Assembly: GCF_000022905.1 (NCBI RefSeq)
Contig: NC_012590.1
Location: 2,726,190-2,790,189 of the forward strand
DNA length: 64,000 nt
DNA from: Corynebacterium aurimucosum ATCC 700975
Lineage (GTDB): Bacteria > Actinomycetota > Actinomycetes > Mycobacteriales > Mycobacteriaceae
Direction: 5' to 3'
Shown: positions 41,019 through 51,635 of the stretch, piece by piece
How the letters are laid out: each line of letters starts with the position of its first letter
How positions within the stretch are numbered: position 1 is the stretch's first letter
The notes under the pieces: model-generated
Seen by the model: the letters and a program-made list of their open reading frames with translations, nothing else
Database searches by the model: none
Told to the model about the DNA's origin: nothing
Program-made: the position numbers and the translations under genes

Positions 41019-41978
41019 ATGATTGAGCGCCTCAAAAGACTCGACCCCCTCATCGTCCTCATCCTCTTCGCCGTCGCAATCGCTATCGTTTTTCCCGCGC
41101 GCGGAAGCTTTGCAGACGGCTTCGATGTCTTCACAAATATTGCGATCGCCCTTCTCTTCTTCCTCTACGGCGCTCGACTCTCAACGCGCGAAGCCGTCAA
41201 CGGCATCAAACACTGGAAGCTCCATCTCACCATTCTGGCGTTTACCTTCGTGGTCTACCCGATCATCGGCCTCGCGCTCCGCCCGCTCACCGCGTTCATC
41301 CCCAACGATCTTTACTTGGGAATTCTCTACCTCACGCTCGTACCATCCACGGTGCAATCATCGGTAGCCTTTACCTCAATCGCGCGAGGAAATGTTCCCG
41401 GAGCAATCGTCTCCGCGTCTGCATCAAACCTTGCCGGAGTCGTGATTACTCCATTGCTGGTCATGGCACTCATGGGCGCGGGAGACGGCATCCATATCGA
41501 TAGTTCGGTTTTCTTTGAGATTTCCGTGCTGCTGCTACTGCCCTTCGTGCTCGGCCAACTCACCAGAAAATGGGTCGGCAACCTCGCAGCAAGCAAAGCC
41601 ACGAAGGTGGTGGACCGTGGCTCCATCGCGATGGTGGTGTATGCAGCCTTTTCGAAAGGAATGGTTGACGGGATCTGGGCGTCGATTAGCGTATGGCAGA
41701 TCCTGTTTCAGATTGTGTTCTCAACTGCATTCGTCTTCTTCATGCTGTGGTTAACCAAGATCGTGAGTAAAAAGTTGGGATTCAGCAGGGAAGACATCAT
41801 CGCTATCCAGTTCTGTGGCTCGAAAAAATCCTTGGCCACAGGCCTTCCCATGGCATCGGTCATCTTCGCCTCTGGCGGTACCTCTCTGGGGCTGCTCATC
41901 CTCCCGCTCATGATTTACCACCAAGTGCAGCTTATGATTTGCGCGTCTATGGCGGCTCGCTACGCGCGGGTAGAGTGA
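41019..41978 (+). CDS. Bile acid:sodium symporter (SBF-like, SLC10A7-type) transporter
   Basis: The protein has 319 residues and about ten hydrophobic helices. IALLFFLYGARLSTREAVNGIKHWKLHL, LVPSTVQSSVAFTSIARGNVPGAIVSASASNLAGV and IIAIQFCGSKKSLATGLPMASVIF are typical of the SBF_like group. Bacterial members are poorly characterised; organic-anion transport is likely. The following small gene starts 6 bases after its stop. Confidence 0.85.
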   Translation: MIERLKRLDPLIVLILFAVAIAIVFPARGSFADGFDVFTNIAIALLFFLYGARLSTREAVNGIKHWKLHLTILAFTFVVYPIIGLALRPLTAFIPNDLYLGILYLTLVPSTVQSSVAFTSIARGNVPGAIVSASASNLAGVVITPLLVMALMGAGDGIHIDSSVFFEISVLLLLPFVLGQLTRKWVGNLAASKATKVVDRGSIAMVVYAAFSKGMVDGIWASISVWQILFQIVFSTAFVFFMLWLTKIVSKKLGFSREDIIAIQFCGSKKSLATGLPMASVIFASGGTSLGLLILPLMIYHQVQLMICASMAARYARVE

Positions 41979-41984
41979 GAGCAC

Positions 41985-42293
41985 ATGAAAAAGCTTTATG
42001 TTCGCACCACCATGACTGTCCCAGAGGTCGGCACCGCCATCCATATCGCGGAGCTGGAGGAAATCAACGCCGAAGCCTGCACCATGCTGCGCATGATTGC
42101 CCTCGCACCAAATGACGCCATCGTCGGTGCCGCCACGCCAACCGCCTCAGTAGGTGACGCCAACATCCCACAGAGCGTCGTGCCCCACCCCGATACCTAC
42201 GACAAGTACCCCGACATCGACGCCGAGCTTATCGACGCCTTCCAGTTCCACTCCCTGTGGACCGAGGCCATCGCCCTGTACGGGGACTTTTAA
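41985..42293 (+). CDS. Conserved hypothetical protein
   Basis: This soluble protein of 102 residues ([20 protein letters not shown]...) has no recognisable domain; the C-terminal half is acidic ([19 protein letters not shown]). It is probably co-transcribed with the transporter upstream. Its stop overlaps the end of the convergent azlD gene by 3 bases. Confidence 0.6.
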   Translation: MKKLYVRTTMTVPEVGTAIHIAELEEINAEACTMLRMIALAPNDAIVGAATPTASVGDANIPQSVVPHPDTYDKYPDIDAELIDAFQFHSLWTEAIALYGDF

Positions 42294-42622
42294 AGCACCA
42301 GGTTCACTAACACCATGTACACGGCCGTGCCACCGAAAATGGACAAGCCCGAGTTTCGGCGCCACAGGTGAAGCGCGGCGGTAGCTGCTGCGCCCACTAG
42401 GGGAGCGATGAGGCTTCCCGTGTCCTGGGTCTAACTAAACAAGGTATAGACCACAAGCACCGTCATCACGCCCACGGGCATGGTGAATCCCAGCATGCTG
42501 ATGAACTGGCTTCCTTTAAGCGCTTTGACGAACCCGAAAGGCAGCCACCGCAAGAGGACGGTGACTAGTCCTACGGGGATCAAAACGGCGAAAATGCTAC
42601 CGAGGGTTACTCCGCCTGGCAT
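42290..42622 (-). pseudogene. AzlD/BrnE branched-chain amino acid exporter small subunit, interrupted by one TAG
   Basis: The frame encodes a full ~110-codon AzlD-like protein: helices LGSIFAVLIPVGLVTVLLRWLPF and SMLGFTMPVGVMTVLVVYTLF, then after a TAG at 42431-42433, [46 protein letters not shown]. The sequence on both sides of the stop is in the same frame and looks conserved, so this is one recent nonsense mutation, or a sequencing error. The truncated product would lose half its helices. The ATG at 42622 overlaps the end of azlC by 16 bases. Confidence 0.8.
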
Positions 42623-43323
42623 GTCGGCTCCCTCCGCAGAATCAGCGCATTGTCGATACGCGGGGAGAAGTAGCGCACCACCAAGAGTACAAAGTAGGCA
42701 CTCAGCGCCACCATGAGCAGCTGCCCAGGAAATAGAAAGCTCGCGAGGATTCCCAGAGCCGCCGCAGACAGAGGGAGGGAGTAATCCTTGTTGTTCTGGA
42801 AAGAGTCAATGGCAAGCACAATGAACAGGGCAACGAGGGCAAACTCCAAGCCCTTCACCGAGGGCGGAATGGCCTGGCCTGCCACCGCGCCGATGATCCC
42901 GGAGCCGACCCACAGCACTTGGCAATACAGCTGCACGCTAAAAACAAACACGCCGCTTGGGCGAGAGTTTCGGGGAAAGGCGGAAAGGACGGCATAGGAT
43001 TCGTCGGTCAGCGCGTATGTCGAATAGGCGCGGCCGAGGCGGCTCGAAATCTCATCGCGTGGAAAGGTCAGACCGTAGAAAATGTGCCGAAAATTGACCA
43101 TGAAACCCGTCACCGCGGCAACGGCGGGCGTCACGCCGCCGGTCACCATGGAAATGGCAAGGAATTCCATCGAGCCAGCGTAAATAACGATGGAAAAGAT
43201 GGGGGTCCACCACCAGTCGAAACCGGTCTGGACCATGAGCACGCCGAAGGCAAGGCCCAGCGGCACCACCCCGACGGCGATGGGCATGCAGGTCCGTACT
43301 GCCTTAATGATCTCCGCACGCAT
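42607..43323 (-). CDS. azlC: AzlC/BrnF branched-chain amino acid exporter large subunit
   Basis: The protein has 238 residues with AzlC signatures: PIAVGVVPLGLAFGVLMVQTGFDWWWTPIFSIVIYAGSMEFLAI and GFMVNFRHIFYGLTFP, then YALTDESYAV. With AzlD (BrnE) it exports isoleucine, leucine, valine and methionine in C. glutamicum. With azlD interrupted here, function is doubtful. No adjacent Lrp regulator is seen. Confidence 0.87.
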   Translation of the reverse strand: MRAEIIKAVRTCMPIAVGVVPLGLAFGVLMVQTGFDWWWTPIFSIVIYAGSMEFLAISMVTGGVTPAVAAVTGFMVNFRHIFYGLTFPRDEISSRLGRAYSTYALTDESYAVLSAFPRNSRPSGVFVFSVQLYCQVLWVGSGIIGAVAGQAIPPSVKGLEFALVALFIVLAIDSFQNNKDYSLPLSAAALGILASFLFPGQLLMVALSAYFVLLVVRYFSPRIDNALILRREPTCQAE

Positions 43324-43358
43324 GGCAGAGATGTTAGCGCAGAGGAAAAGGAAGAGCG

Positions 43359-43958
43359 CTAATTATCTTCATCGATATAGCGCGGGAAAGTGGCAAACAG
43401 CGGCAGGGGCATGGCCTGGCGGCGCATGACATCCGACCACGTGTCCGTAGAGCCTGAGGAGACCACGTCCTGGGGCAGGGCAGGGGCCACGTACCACTCA
43501 CCGCGGTCAATTTCCTCATCGAGCTCACCCGGGCCCCACTCGAAATGACCGGCAAAAAAGCGCATACCCTCTACTAATTCGGTGACGGCATCCGGACCGA
43601 CGCGCAGATCGACGAGTGCCACACGTGGGGCCAGGCGGCTCAGCGCCGGCTGCTTCTCAATGTCCACGCCCTGCTTAGTCAGCGCCACACCAATGGCCGC
43701 CTGCTGATTGTGCGGACCACCGATGTAGAGGGCCTGCGGCTTAGCAACCACAGGTAACCACTCCGGCATAACGTTGAAAACGGCGACCTCGGAGCGTTTA
43801 GTCAGGTCCACGCCATAGGTATGCCCGGCATGCTGCTCAGTGATGAGAATGACGGAGCGATTGTAGTGGGGCGCGAGCACGTCGGGAGCCGCCACGAGAA
43901 GCTGGCCAGGGGCGGGATCGTTGCGCTCAAGGGCGTTGAAGAGTCTGTCTGCGTACAT
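43359..43958 (-). CDS. YqgE/AlgH family protein
   Basis: The protein has 199 residues with the YqgE pattern: PGQLLVAAPDVLAPHYNRSVILITEQ, a YIGGPH(N)QQ motif, FAGHFEWGPGELDEEIDRGEWYVA (the most conserved block) and WSDVMRRQ near the end. The family is widespread but biochemically undefined. It lies 2 bases downstream of the CCA-adding enzyme gene, in the same operon. Confidence 0.87.
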   Translation of the reverse strand: MYADRLFNALERNDPAPGQLLVAAPDVLAPHYNRSVILITEQHAGHTYGVDLTKRSEVAVFNVMPEWLPVVAKPQALYIGGPHNQQAAIGVALTKQGVDIEKQPALSRLAPRVALVDLRVGPDAVTELVEGMRFFAGHFEWGPGELDEEIDRGEWYVAPALPQDVVSSGSTDTWSDVMRRQAMPLPLFATFPRYIDEDN

Positions 43959-43960
43959 CC

Positions 43961-45394
43961 CTATCTAGAATTCCACCACTCGCGCAGCTTCGCAATAGCA
44001 ACTTCGCGCTCCAGCGGGCCTTCCTCGAGGCGCAGCTCCTTGAGGTAAGACCACGCCTTGCCCACCTCGGGACCGGGCTCAAGGCCGAGTATCTCCATAA
44101 TCTCGTTGCCGTCGAGGTCGGGACGTACGCGAGCGAGATCCTCCTTGGCGGCGATATCCGCGATGCGCTCTTCCAGCTGATCGTAGGTGCGCTGCAGGCG
44201 GCGGGCCTTGCGCTCATTACGGGTAGTGCAATCTGCGCGCACAAGCTTGTGCAGGCGCGGGAGGAGATCACCGGCATCGGTGACGTAGCGGCGTACAGCA
44301 GAATCGGTCCACTGGCCATCGCCGAAGCCGTGAAAACGCATGTGTAAGTAGACCAGCTGGCCGATGTCCTCGGTCGTAGCCTTGGGGAACTTCAGCTTGC
44401 GCAGGCGCTTGCGGGTGAGCTTCGCGCCCACCACCTCGTGATGGTGGAAGCTGACCTTGCCATCGGTGGTGTCACGGGTATCCGGCTTGCCGATGTCATG
44501 GAGCAGGGCCGCCCAGCGCAGAATCAGGTCCGGGCCTTCTTCCTCCTGCTCCATGGCCTGGCGCAGTACGGTCAGCGAGTGCGCGTACACGTCCTTATGC
44601 TGCGCGTGCTCGTCGGGAGCCATGCGCAACGCCGGAATCTCCGGAAAAACATAGTCCGCAATACCGGAATCAACGAGCAGGTCAATGCCCTTCCACGGCG
44701 CGGTGCCACAGATGAGCTTGTTGAGCTCCACCTGCACGCGCTCCACGGTGATGCGCTGGATTTCGCCTGCCATGTCGATCATGGCATCGCGCACGCGCTG
44801 GGCGACGTCAAACTCCAATTGCGCCGCAAAACGCGCAGCACGAAGCATGCGGAGGGGATCATCGTGGAAAGAAATCTCCGGCGCATCCGGGGTATCGAGG
44901 ATGCGCTTCGCCAAGTCATCAAGCCCACCCATCGGATCGTGGAATTCACGCGTGCCGTCCGAGCGCAGCTCGATGGCCATGGCATTGACCTTGAAATCGC
45001 GGCGCACGAGATCACCCTCGAGGGTATCGCCGTACATGACCTCGGGGTTGCGGGACTGCCCGTCATAGCTATCTGAGCGGAAAGTCGTGATTTCAATCTG
45101 CTGGCCCTTATAGGCCGCCGAAACCGTACCGAAGTCAATGCCGGTATCCCATACGGTCTCCGCCCACTCTTCGAGAATGGAATAAACCACATCGGGCCGA
45201 GCCGGAGTGGTGAAGTCGAGATCGTTGCCCAGACGGCCAAGTAGGGCATCGCGGACGGAGCCGCCGACGAGGTAGAGGGGGGCGTCGTGAAGCGCAAAGC
45301 GCTCCACCAGGCCGCTTAAGAGGCCACTGAGCCGGCTGACGGTAGCGTCCGCGCGGGCAAGAACGCCGATTAGCTGAGTGTCCTGAAAATTCAC
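43961..45394 (-). CDS. pcnA: CCA-adding tRNA nucleotidyltransferase
   Basis: The protein has 477 residues. The polymerase head has [24 protein letters not shown] (GS and DxD motifs) and [13 protein letters not shown] with [12 protein letters not shown]. The C-terminal half contains an HD-type domain ([33 protein letters not shown]). It adds or repairs the 3' CCA of tRNAs. The GTG at 45394 ([10 protein letters not shown]) is preferred; the frame open to 45598 runs into the promoter of the divergent NUDIX gene. Confidence 0.92.
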   Translation of the reverse strand: MNFQDTQLIGVLARADATVSRLSGLLSGLVERFALHDAPLYLVGGSVRDALLGRLGNDLDFTTPARPDVVYSILEEWAETVWDTGIDFGTVSAAYKGQQIEITTFRSDSYDGQSRNPEVMYGDTLEGDLVRRDFKVNAMAIELRSDGTREFHDPMGGLDDLAKRILDTPDAPEISFHDDPLRMLRAARFAAQLEFDVAQRVRDAMIDMAGEIQRITVERVQVELNKLICGTAPWKGIDLLVDSGIADYVFPEIPALRMAPDEHAQHKDVYAHSLTVLRQAMEQEEEGPDLILRWAALLHDIGKPDTRDTTDGKVSFHHHEVVGAKLTRKRLRKLKFPKATTEDIGQLVYLHMRFHGFGDGQWTDSAVRRYVTDAGDLLPRLHKLVRADCTTRNERKARRLQRTYDQLEERIADIAAKEDLARVRPDLDGNEIMEILGLEPGPEVGKAWSYLKELRLEEGPLEREVAIAKLREWWNSR

Positions 45395-45422
45395 GGATCG
45401 AAGTCTACTACGATTAGCAGGG

Positions 45423-46025
45423 ATGACTAAGAACACGCCAGGGTCCAAACGCCGCCGCCGGCGGGGCGCGGGCCACCGGAACCACCGCACGGGACGCCCC
45501 CAGCGCACGTCCACCAACCGCATGACCACGCGGGATGAAACCTCCGCCGGCGGACTCGTCGTGTCCGGATTGGCGGAGGCCGTCGACGAAGACGGCAACG
45601 TGGACCTGTCCCAGATCTATGTGGCGCTCATCGGCAGGTTGGACCGCCGTGGGCGGCTACTGTGGTCCATGCCGAAGGGGCATGTGGAAAATGGCGAAGC
45701 CAAGGAACTCACCGCTGAGCGCGAGGTCTGGGAGGAGACGGGAATCCACGGCAAGGTCTTCGCAGATCTCGGCATGATTGATTATTGGTTCGTCTCCGAT
45801 GGGGTGCGCATTCACAAAACAGTGCACCACCACCTTCTGCGTTTTGTGGACGGCATCATGAATGACGAGGATCCTGAGGTCACGGAGGTGTCCTGGATCC
45901 CGGTCTCCGAGCTCATCGAGCACTTGGCCTATGCGGACGAGCGCAAGCTGGCTCGCATTGCCCACGACCTCCTCCCGGATCTCGCGCGAAAGGAAGCTGC
46001 CGCAGGAAAGGCGACCCCACGGTGA
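45423..46025 (+). CDS. NUDIX hydrolase
   Basis: The protein has 200 residues. The Nudix box [23 protein letters not shown] matches GX5EX7REUXEEXGU at ~82-104. The N-terminal ~35 residues are very rich in Arg and Lys ([17 protein letters not shown]), perhaps for nucleic-acid or membrane contact. It is divergent from pcnA, as in other corynebacteria and mycobacteria. Substrate unknown. It is coupled to the next gene (GTGA). Confidence 0.88.
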   Translation: MTKNTPGSKRRRRRGAGHRNHRTGRPQRTSTNRMTTRDETSAGGLVVSGLAEAVDEDGNVDLSQIYVALIGRLDRRGRLLWSMPKGHVENGEAKELTAEREVWEETGIHGKVFADLGMIDYWFVSDGVRIHKTVHHHLLRFVDGIMNDEDPEVTEVSWIPVSELIEHLAYADERKLARIAHDLLPDLARKEAAAGKATPR

Positions 46026-48163
46026 GGTGGCGCGCAGCGGCGGCCATCGCGGCGCTGGCAGTGGGCTGCGCCGTCCCCGTGGCCCAAGCACAAACTCCCG
46101 ATACTGGGATCACTGACTCCCACTATTGGCTCGGCTCTCGCGGTCCCGACGAGCTGGAGCTCAGCCTGCTCAGCGCAACGGAGGCGCGGGTAGGGGAGAC
46201 GCTCAAGCTACAACTGCGCATCCACAACCCAACCGAAAGCGCCGTTGATGACTTGCAGATAACCTCCCGGCGCAGCACTGCCGTGAACTCCACCACGCAG
46301 GCCCGCCAAGAGCTCGCTGCGGGTTCCTTTCCTTATTATGGAGCGACACTCGGCGCAGGAAAGCTTGAGCCGGGGGAGAGCCGCGAGCTGACCGTGGAGG
46401 TTCCCACCGCATTGGGCGAGGACTCCACGCTCGCCATCACGGAACCTGGCGCCTACCCGCTCCTGTTCACGCTCACCGGCACCCGCGGCGGCCAGGCCGC
46501 CAGTTTCGCGGAGGAGCGGACAATCCTGGATTTCCAAGGAGAAGAAACGGCTCCCGACGACGAGGGCGAGCATTCCTTTTCCTTGGTCTATCCCGTCACC
46601 GCCGAAGTAGACGTGGTGCCGGGGGATACTGGTGGCGAGGAGCTCATCTTAGAAAGCGAGCAGCTGGCTGAACAGCTCTCCCCGGGCGGGCGGCTCGATC
46701 AACTGCTCGATGCCTACCTGCAGCATGATCTGCACGGTTCCGGCTGTATGGCCTTGGACCCCGCGCTTGTCGACGCCGCCGACCGCATGTCCGCCGGCTA
46801 CACCGTCAACGAGACGCGCCCCTCCACAGCCAAACACCCCACACGCCTGCGCGATTCCTGGTTTAGCAGCGCCGATTCCGATCGCGGCACGCCCGGCGCG
46901 GGTGCTCAGGACGCCGCAGCATGGCTAGAAAAACTAAAGAAGGTGGACTGCCGCATGCTCATGCCGTGGGCCAACGCAGACACCGACGCCGTGGCCAAAG
47001 TGGGCAATGAATGGCTCACCCACGAGGCCGTAGAACAAGGCGCAGACACCATCGAGCGCATCCTCGGCGCCCCGCTCAGCACGCAGCTCACCGCACCTGC
47101 CTCTGGGACGAGCGAGCATGCGATGTCCGTTCCGCTGTTGGTGGCGGATAATTCCGAGTGGGCAGGCAAGGCCGCCACCTTCGATGCCTCCCTCGGCGCA
47201 CTCTTGGCCCAAACCGGGTCGAAGCCGCAAACCACCGGGTACTCCAATCCGGAGCTGCGCTACGATTTCTCGATCGATTCGGAGCAGGCGAGGGCGCTGA
47301 CGGCGGGGGCGTCGATAAGCGTGGCGTCTGCACAAGAGGAGACCGTTGCCAAGCTGCCGAATTACCAGGACCCTGCCGCCGCACGTTCGGTGATGGAAGC
47401 AGCGCAGCGGCTCCTCGATACTGGGCGCCTCCAGCCCCGCCCCGTTACCGCGCTAGAGGTGGAGGAGGGCAGTGGGAGTCCCGGCAGCCCCTACCCGGAC
47501 CCTTCAGCCTTTCACGACGCCGAGATCACACAGGTAACACAGCAGGCGCGCTATACCGACGAGTTGATGTCCATCATGGTCAACGACCCCAGTATTGCCA
47601 TGACGCGCTACGACTTCACGGCGCCCCTGCGCCACGATCTGCTCACGGCGCTCAGCGCGACCGGCCGCTCCAGCCTGCACGGTTTTCCGACTTCGGTGAC
47701 GCAGAGCCGCTCCCGGTTGGAGAAGAACGCGGATATGCTTCGCGAGCTCCGCGCCTCCGTATCCCTCATCCCACCGGGCAACGTGTATACCCGCGTCTCA
47801 GAGTCATCGCCGCTGCTCATCGTGGCGGAGAACGGCCTGCCGCTGCCTGTCGACGCCCACCTGGCTTATGACGCCCCCGACGGCGCCACGTTGAACACGC
47901 AGAACATGATTCACATCCCGGCCAAGGGATCCATTACCGTGTCCATGACCGCTGACCTGCCCAGCAACGCTGACCAGACGTCGCTGCGCCTGTGGCTAGC
48001 AACACCATCTGAGCACCTGATTTCGGATCCAATCGACATCACGGTGCAGACGCGTGCCGGTATCGTTAGCGTCTATGGAGTCGGCGCGATCGCCGCGCTC
48101 GCCCTCGCCCTAGCTGCCCTGTTCCGTCTGGGTAAGCGGAAGAAAAAGAAGTCTCACGGATAG
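46022..48163 (+). CDS. DUF6049-family exported membrane protein
   Basis: The protein has 713 residues with an N-terminal signal peptide ([20 protein letters not shown]), a large extracytoplasmic part and one C-terminal helix ([25 protein letters not shown]) followed by a Lys/Arg-rich end. The position between the NUDIX gene and murJ is conserved in actinobacteria, which links it to envelope assembly. Its function is unknown. GTG start overlapping the previous stop. Confidence 0.82.
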   Translation: MRWRAAAAIAALAVGCAVPVAQAQTPDTGITDSHYWLGSRGPDELELSLLSATEARVGETLKLQLRIHNPTESAVDDLQITSRRSTAVNSTTQARQELAAGSFPYYGATLGAGKLEPGESRELTVEVPTALGEDSTLAITEPGAYPLLFTLTGTRGGQAASFAEERTILDFQGEETAPDDEGEHSFSLVYPVTAEVDVVPGDTGGEELILESEQLAEQLSPGGRLDQLLDAYLQHDLHGSGCMALDPALVDAADRMSAGYTVNETRPSTAKHPTRLRDSWFSSADSDRGTPGAGAQDAAAWLEKLKKVDCRMLMPWANADTDAVAKVGNEWLTHEAVEQGADTIERILGAPLSTQLTAPASGTSEHAMSVPLLVADNSEWAGKAATFDASLGALLAQTGSKPQTTGYSNPELRYDFSIDSEQARALTAGASISVASAQEETVAKLPNYQDPAAARSVMEAAQRLLDTGRLQPRPVTALEVEEGSGSPGSPYPDPSAFHDAEITQVTQQARYTDELMSIMVNDPSIAMTRYDFTAPLRHDLLTALSATGRSSLHGFPTSVTQSRSRLEKNADMLRELRASVSLIPPGNVYTRVSESSPLLIVAENGLPLPVDAHLAYDAPDGATLNTQNMIHIPAKGSITVSMTADLPSNADQTSLRLWLATPSEHLISDPIDITVQTRAGIVSVYGVGAIAALALALAALFRLGKRKKKKSHG

Positions 48164-48172
48164 TTTTTCTCT

Positions 48173-51100
48173 ATGACACATGAACCTATGTCTGGTGCCC
48201 GTCGACGCATTGTCACGCCCTCGCCGCCGGCACCGGTCCCGGAAAAGCGCGCGCCGAGCGGCGTCGTAGCTGTCGACGACGAACTCGAGGACCGTTCGGG
48301 ACTGAAGGGCAAGTCTGCCTCGACCCCAAGTGAGTCCGCCGGCGAGAAGAACTCCGACGGCGCCGTCGTCCGCGCGACCGGCTCCATGGCTATCGCAACG
48401 TTGATTTCCCGCATCACGGGATTCATTCGCAACGTGCTCATCGGCTCTTCGCTTGGCCCGGCCATTTCCTCCGCCTTTACCACGGCGAACCAGCTACCCA
48501 ACCTCATCACGGAGATCGTGCTGGGTGCGGTGCTGACCTCACTCGTGGTTCCAGTGCTGGTGCGCGCGGAAAAGGAGGATGCAGACCGCGGCGAAGACTT
48601 TGTCCGGCGCCTCTTCACACTGGCCTTCTCCCTGTTGGCCACGATCACGGTGCTTTCCTGTATTTTTGCCCCGCAGTTAACGCGCATGATGTTGCCGGAA
48701 GACGGCGAGGTCAATGCCGTGCAGGCGACCTCCTTTGCCTACTTGCTGCTGCCGCAGATCTTCTTCTACGGGCTTTTCGCGCTCTTCCAAGCGGTGCTCA
48801 ACACGAAGAACATCTTCGGGCCAGGCGCGTGGGCACCGGTGGTCAATAACATCATCTCGATTTCGGTGCTGGTGGCCTACCAGCTGGTGCCGGGCAGTCT
48901 GCATCCCGATGCGCCCTCGCCGATCACGGACAAACACGTGTTGCTTCTTGCGCTGGGCACCACGGCGGGCGTGGTGGTGCAATGCCTCATCCTCTTTCCT
49001 TATCTCAAGAAGGCGGGCATTAACCTCAAGCCGCTGTGGGGCCTGGATGACCGCCTCAAGCAGTTCGGCGGCATGGCCATGGCAATCGTGGCCTATGTGG
49101 CGATTTCCCAGTTGGGTTACGTCATCACCTCCCGCGTGGCGGCGCATGCGGATAAAGGCGCACCCTTTACCTACCAGCAGGCCTGGCTGCTTTTGCAGGT
49201 GCCCTATGGCGTCATCGGCGTCACGCTACTCACCGCGATTATGCCGCGCCTTTCCCGCAACGCCGCGGACGGTGACGTCAAGGCCGTGGTCCGGGATCTC
49301 ACGCTCGGCACAAAGCTGACGTTTATCGCCCTGATCCCGATCGTCATCTTTATGACGGGCTTCGGCATCCCGATCGCCCGCGGCCTCTTCCAGTACGGCG
49401 CCTTCGACGCCGACGCGGCCGAGCTGCTCGGCCTCACGCTGAGCTTCTCCGCCTTTACCCTCATCCCCTACGCCCTCGTGCTGCTGCACCTGCGCGTCTT
49501 CTACGCCCGCGAGGAAGCGTGGACGCCGACGTTTATTATCGCCGGCATCACGCTGACCAAGGTCGTGCTCTCCCTGCTAGCCCCGCACGTTGCGGACTCC
49601 CCGGAGCGCGTGGTCATCCTGCTGGGTACGGCCAACGGCTTCGGCTTCGTGGCCGGCGCAGTGATCGGCGGTTTCCTGCTCAAGCGCAAGCTGGGCAGCC
49701 TGGGCGGCCGCGCGGTCATCGCCACCACCGTGTGGTCGGTGCTGGCCTCCATCGTGGGCCTAGTCGTAGCCTACGCCTTCAACTACGGCATCAATTTCGT
49801 GCTCCCGGCCGAGGTTCCGCCGTTTGTGTACCTGCTCAAGCTCGCCGTCGTGGGCCTAGTGTTCGTGATCGTGACCGGCATCGTGCTCTCGCGTTCGGGC
49901 CTGCCGGAAGTCATCAACCTAGGCCGCCAGCTGCAGCGTATTCCGGGCATGTCACGCTTCATCAAGATCGAGCATGCAGAGGCTATCGAGGTCGAGGAAC
50001 CGGAGCAGCTGGAGTTCCAGCCGATCTTCAGCGTGGATGCCTTCAACTCTTCGCCGGTGCCACCGCCGATGTCTGCCGGTATCGTGCGCGGTCCGCGCCT
50101 GGTGCCGGGCGCCCCTGTCTCCGATGGCCGCTTCCGCCTTCTCAAGGACTATGGTTCCGCCCCGGGTACCCGCTTCTGGAAGGCCCGCGAGCAAGCAACT
50201 GGACGCCTCGTATCTCTGACCTTCGTAGACACCACGGGCGAAGCTCCGATGGCACCGGCCACCCCGGCCGTGGCTGCCCGCCGCTCCGCGGAGGTATCCC
50301 GCTCCACGCGCCGCTTGGCGGAGATGGAGCTGGATGCCATGGCGAAGAACATCGATATCCTGTCCTACCGCCAGGGCTGCCTCGTCGTGGCGGATTGGGT
50401 GGAGGGCACGTCCCTGAAGACGGTCTCGGAGGATGAGGACCTCGATCCCCGCGCCGTCGCCCACGCCTTGGCACCGCTGGTGCGCACCACGGCCGCCGCC
50501 CACGCGGCGGGACTCGTGCTGGGCATTGAAAACCGCAACCGCATCCGTATTTCCACCGAGGGCATTGCCACCTTGGCCTTCCCAGCGGTGCTGCACAGCA
50601 ACGATGAGGAAACTGACCGCTCGGCGCTGGCCTCCGCCATCTCTCTCCTGGTGGAGTCCACCAGCCCAACACCGGAGGTGCTACAGGAGATTGCTACCGA
50701 CGCTGAAGAGGGCGAGGACTCCGATCTCGAGGACATCGCCCACCGCTTGGCGGCCTTCGCCGGCGATGGCGACGACGGCGAGGAGACCCTCCAGATTCCA
50801 GTGGAGGAGACCCCGCGCAAGGAGGACCCGAGCCCCGCTCCGGGTTTCGGCGGCCGCGGCTATTCTGGCTCCGGCATCATCGTGCTCGGCGTGCTGGCTA
50901 CCCTCTTCGTCGTGGCGATGGCCGCACTCAGCGTGTGGATTCTCTCCCAGGTGGGTAATGAAAAGACTTCCCCAGTGGTGACGAAGAGCGAATCCACGAC
51001 GGAAACGACCTTCCCCAACGTGCCGCCGGTGCTCTTCAAGGACGTGAAGACCACCTCCGTTCCGGAAGGCAAGGAAGTATCTGGTTCATGGTCCACGAAG

Positions 51101-51415
51101 AAGGCAGACACTGGACTCCTGCTCAGCATTGACAAGCCCACGCAACTTCGCGCGCTTCCGCTGCAACAGAGCAAGTCCACCGGCGCGAAGTATGAGGTTT
51201 ATGGCGTCAATACCAAGGACTTCGATCCCACGAACCCTAAAGCCGCGACGCTGACCGAGCTCGCACACGGCACCCTGACGAGCGCACGCCAAGACATCGA
51301 GCTCAAGGAGAAGCCCGTGGCCTTCGACGGCGCCCTCATCGTCTTCACCGACATGCCCAAGTCCGGCTCCGTCACGCTGAAGGAGGCCACCCTGGTGGGC
51401 ATCCCCACCAACTAA
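48173..51415 (+). CDS. murJ: Lipid II flippase MurJ with cytoplasmic pseudokinase and extracellular C-terminal domain
   Basis: The protein has 1080 residues. After a hydrophilic N-terminus, residues ~60-590 hold the 14-helix MviN core (ATLISRITGFIRNVLIGSSLG; FTTANQLPNLITEIVLGAVL). Residues ~640-860 resemble a protein-kinase fold (FRLLKDYGSAPGTRFWKAREQATGRLVSLTFVD) but lack the HRD and DFG catalytic motifs. A helix (GIIVLGVLATLFVVAMAALSVWILSQ) precedes an outside domain of ~160 residues. The same layout in mycobacterial MviN lets PknB phosphorylation and FhaA binding control lipid II flipping. Nine bases after the DUF6049 gene. Confidence 0.93.
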   Translation: MTHEPMSGARRRIVTPSPPAPVPEKRAPSGVVAVDDELEDRSGLKGKSASTPSESAGEKNSDGAVVRATGSMAIATLISRITGFIRNVLIGSSLGPAISSAFTTANQLPNLITEIVLGAVLTSLVVPVLVRAEKEDADRGEDFVRRLFTLAFSLLATITVLSCIFAPQLTRMMLPEDGEVNAVQATSFAYLLLPQIFFYGLFALFQAVLNTKNIFGPGAWAPVVNNIISISVLVAYQLVPGSLHPDAPSPITDKHVLLLALGTTAGVVVQCLILFPYLKKAGINLKPLWGLDDRLKQFGGMAMAIVAYVAISQLGYVITSRVAAHADKGAPFTYQQAWLLLQVPYGVIGVTLLTAIMPRLSRNAADGDVKAVVRDLTLGTKLTFIALIPIVIFMTGFGIPIARGLFQYGAFDADAAELLGLTLSFSAFTLIPYALVLLHLRVFYAREEAWTPTFIIAGITLTKVVLSLLAPHVADSPERVVILLGTANGFGFVAGAVIGGFLLKRKLGSLGGRAVIATTVWSVLASIVGLVVAYAFNYGINFVLPAEVPPFVYLLKLAVVGLVFVIVTGIVLSRSGLPEVINLGRQLQRIPGMSRFIKIEHAEAIEVEEPEQLEFQPIFSVDAFNSSPVPPPMSAGIVRGPRLVPGAPVSDGRFRLLKDYGSAPGTRFWKAREQATGRLVSLTFVDTTGEAPMAPATPAVAARRSAEVSRSTRRLAEMELDAMAKNIDILSYRQGCLVVADWVEGTSLKTVSEDEDLDPRAVAHALAPLVRTTAAAHAAGLVLGIENRNRIRISTEGIATLAFPAVLHSNDEETDRSALASAISLLVESTSPTPEVLQEIATDAEEGEDSDLEDIAHRLAAFAGDGDDGEETLQIPVEETPRKEDPSPAPGFGGRGYSGSGIIVLGVLATLFVVAMAALSVWILSQVGNEKTSPVVTKSESTTETTFPNVPPVLFKDVKTTSVPEGKEVSGSWSTKKADTGLLLSIDKPTQLRALPLQQSKSTGAKYEVYGVNTKDFDPTNPKAATLTELAHGTLTSARQDIELKEKPVAFDGALIVFTDMPKSGSVTLKEATLVGIPTN

Positions 51416-51434
51416 CCCACCACCTCACGCATTT

Positions 51435-51530
51435 CCCCAGACCTCGATCCCGAAACTCCCTGCGTGCTCACTCAGACGCATAACGCGCTTAACGACGCCC
51501 ACCTGCAGGTTTCGGGTTGCAGGTCTGGGG
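51435..51530 (+). terminator. Long two-part hairpin terminator after murJ
   Basis: CCCCAGACCT (51435-51444) pairs with AGGTCTGGGG (51521-51530), and inside CCCGAAAC (51449-51456) pairs with GTTTCGGG (51509-51516). This gives an extended stem with 4-base internal bulges on each side, followed by CTTTATTGTT. Confidence 0.82.
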
Positions 51531-51556
51531 CTTTATTGTTCTTGCGATTTCTTCCC

Positions 51557-51604
51557 TTGACAGATAAGAGAAGGAGCGTATAATTATTGTTGTCACGTCA
51601 ACAA
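51557..51604 (+). promoter_or_regulatory. Strong sigma-A-type promoter with overlapping palindrome (yceI)
   Basis: TTGACA (51557-51562) and TATAAT (51579-51584) with a 16-bp spacer are perfect consensus boxes, which is rare in this genus. TTGTTG-tcacgt-CAACAA (51587-51604), an 18-bp element with 6-bp arms, begins 2 bases after the -10 and covers the expected transcription start. This is a classic repressor position, for example for a MarR-type protein. Confidence 0.75.
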
Positions 51605-51635
51605 CCTAGAGAAACCTAGAAGAAACGAGGAAACC

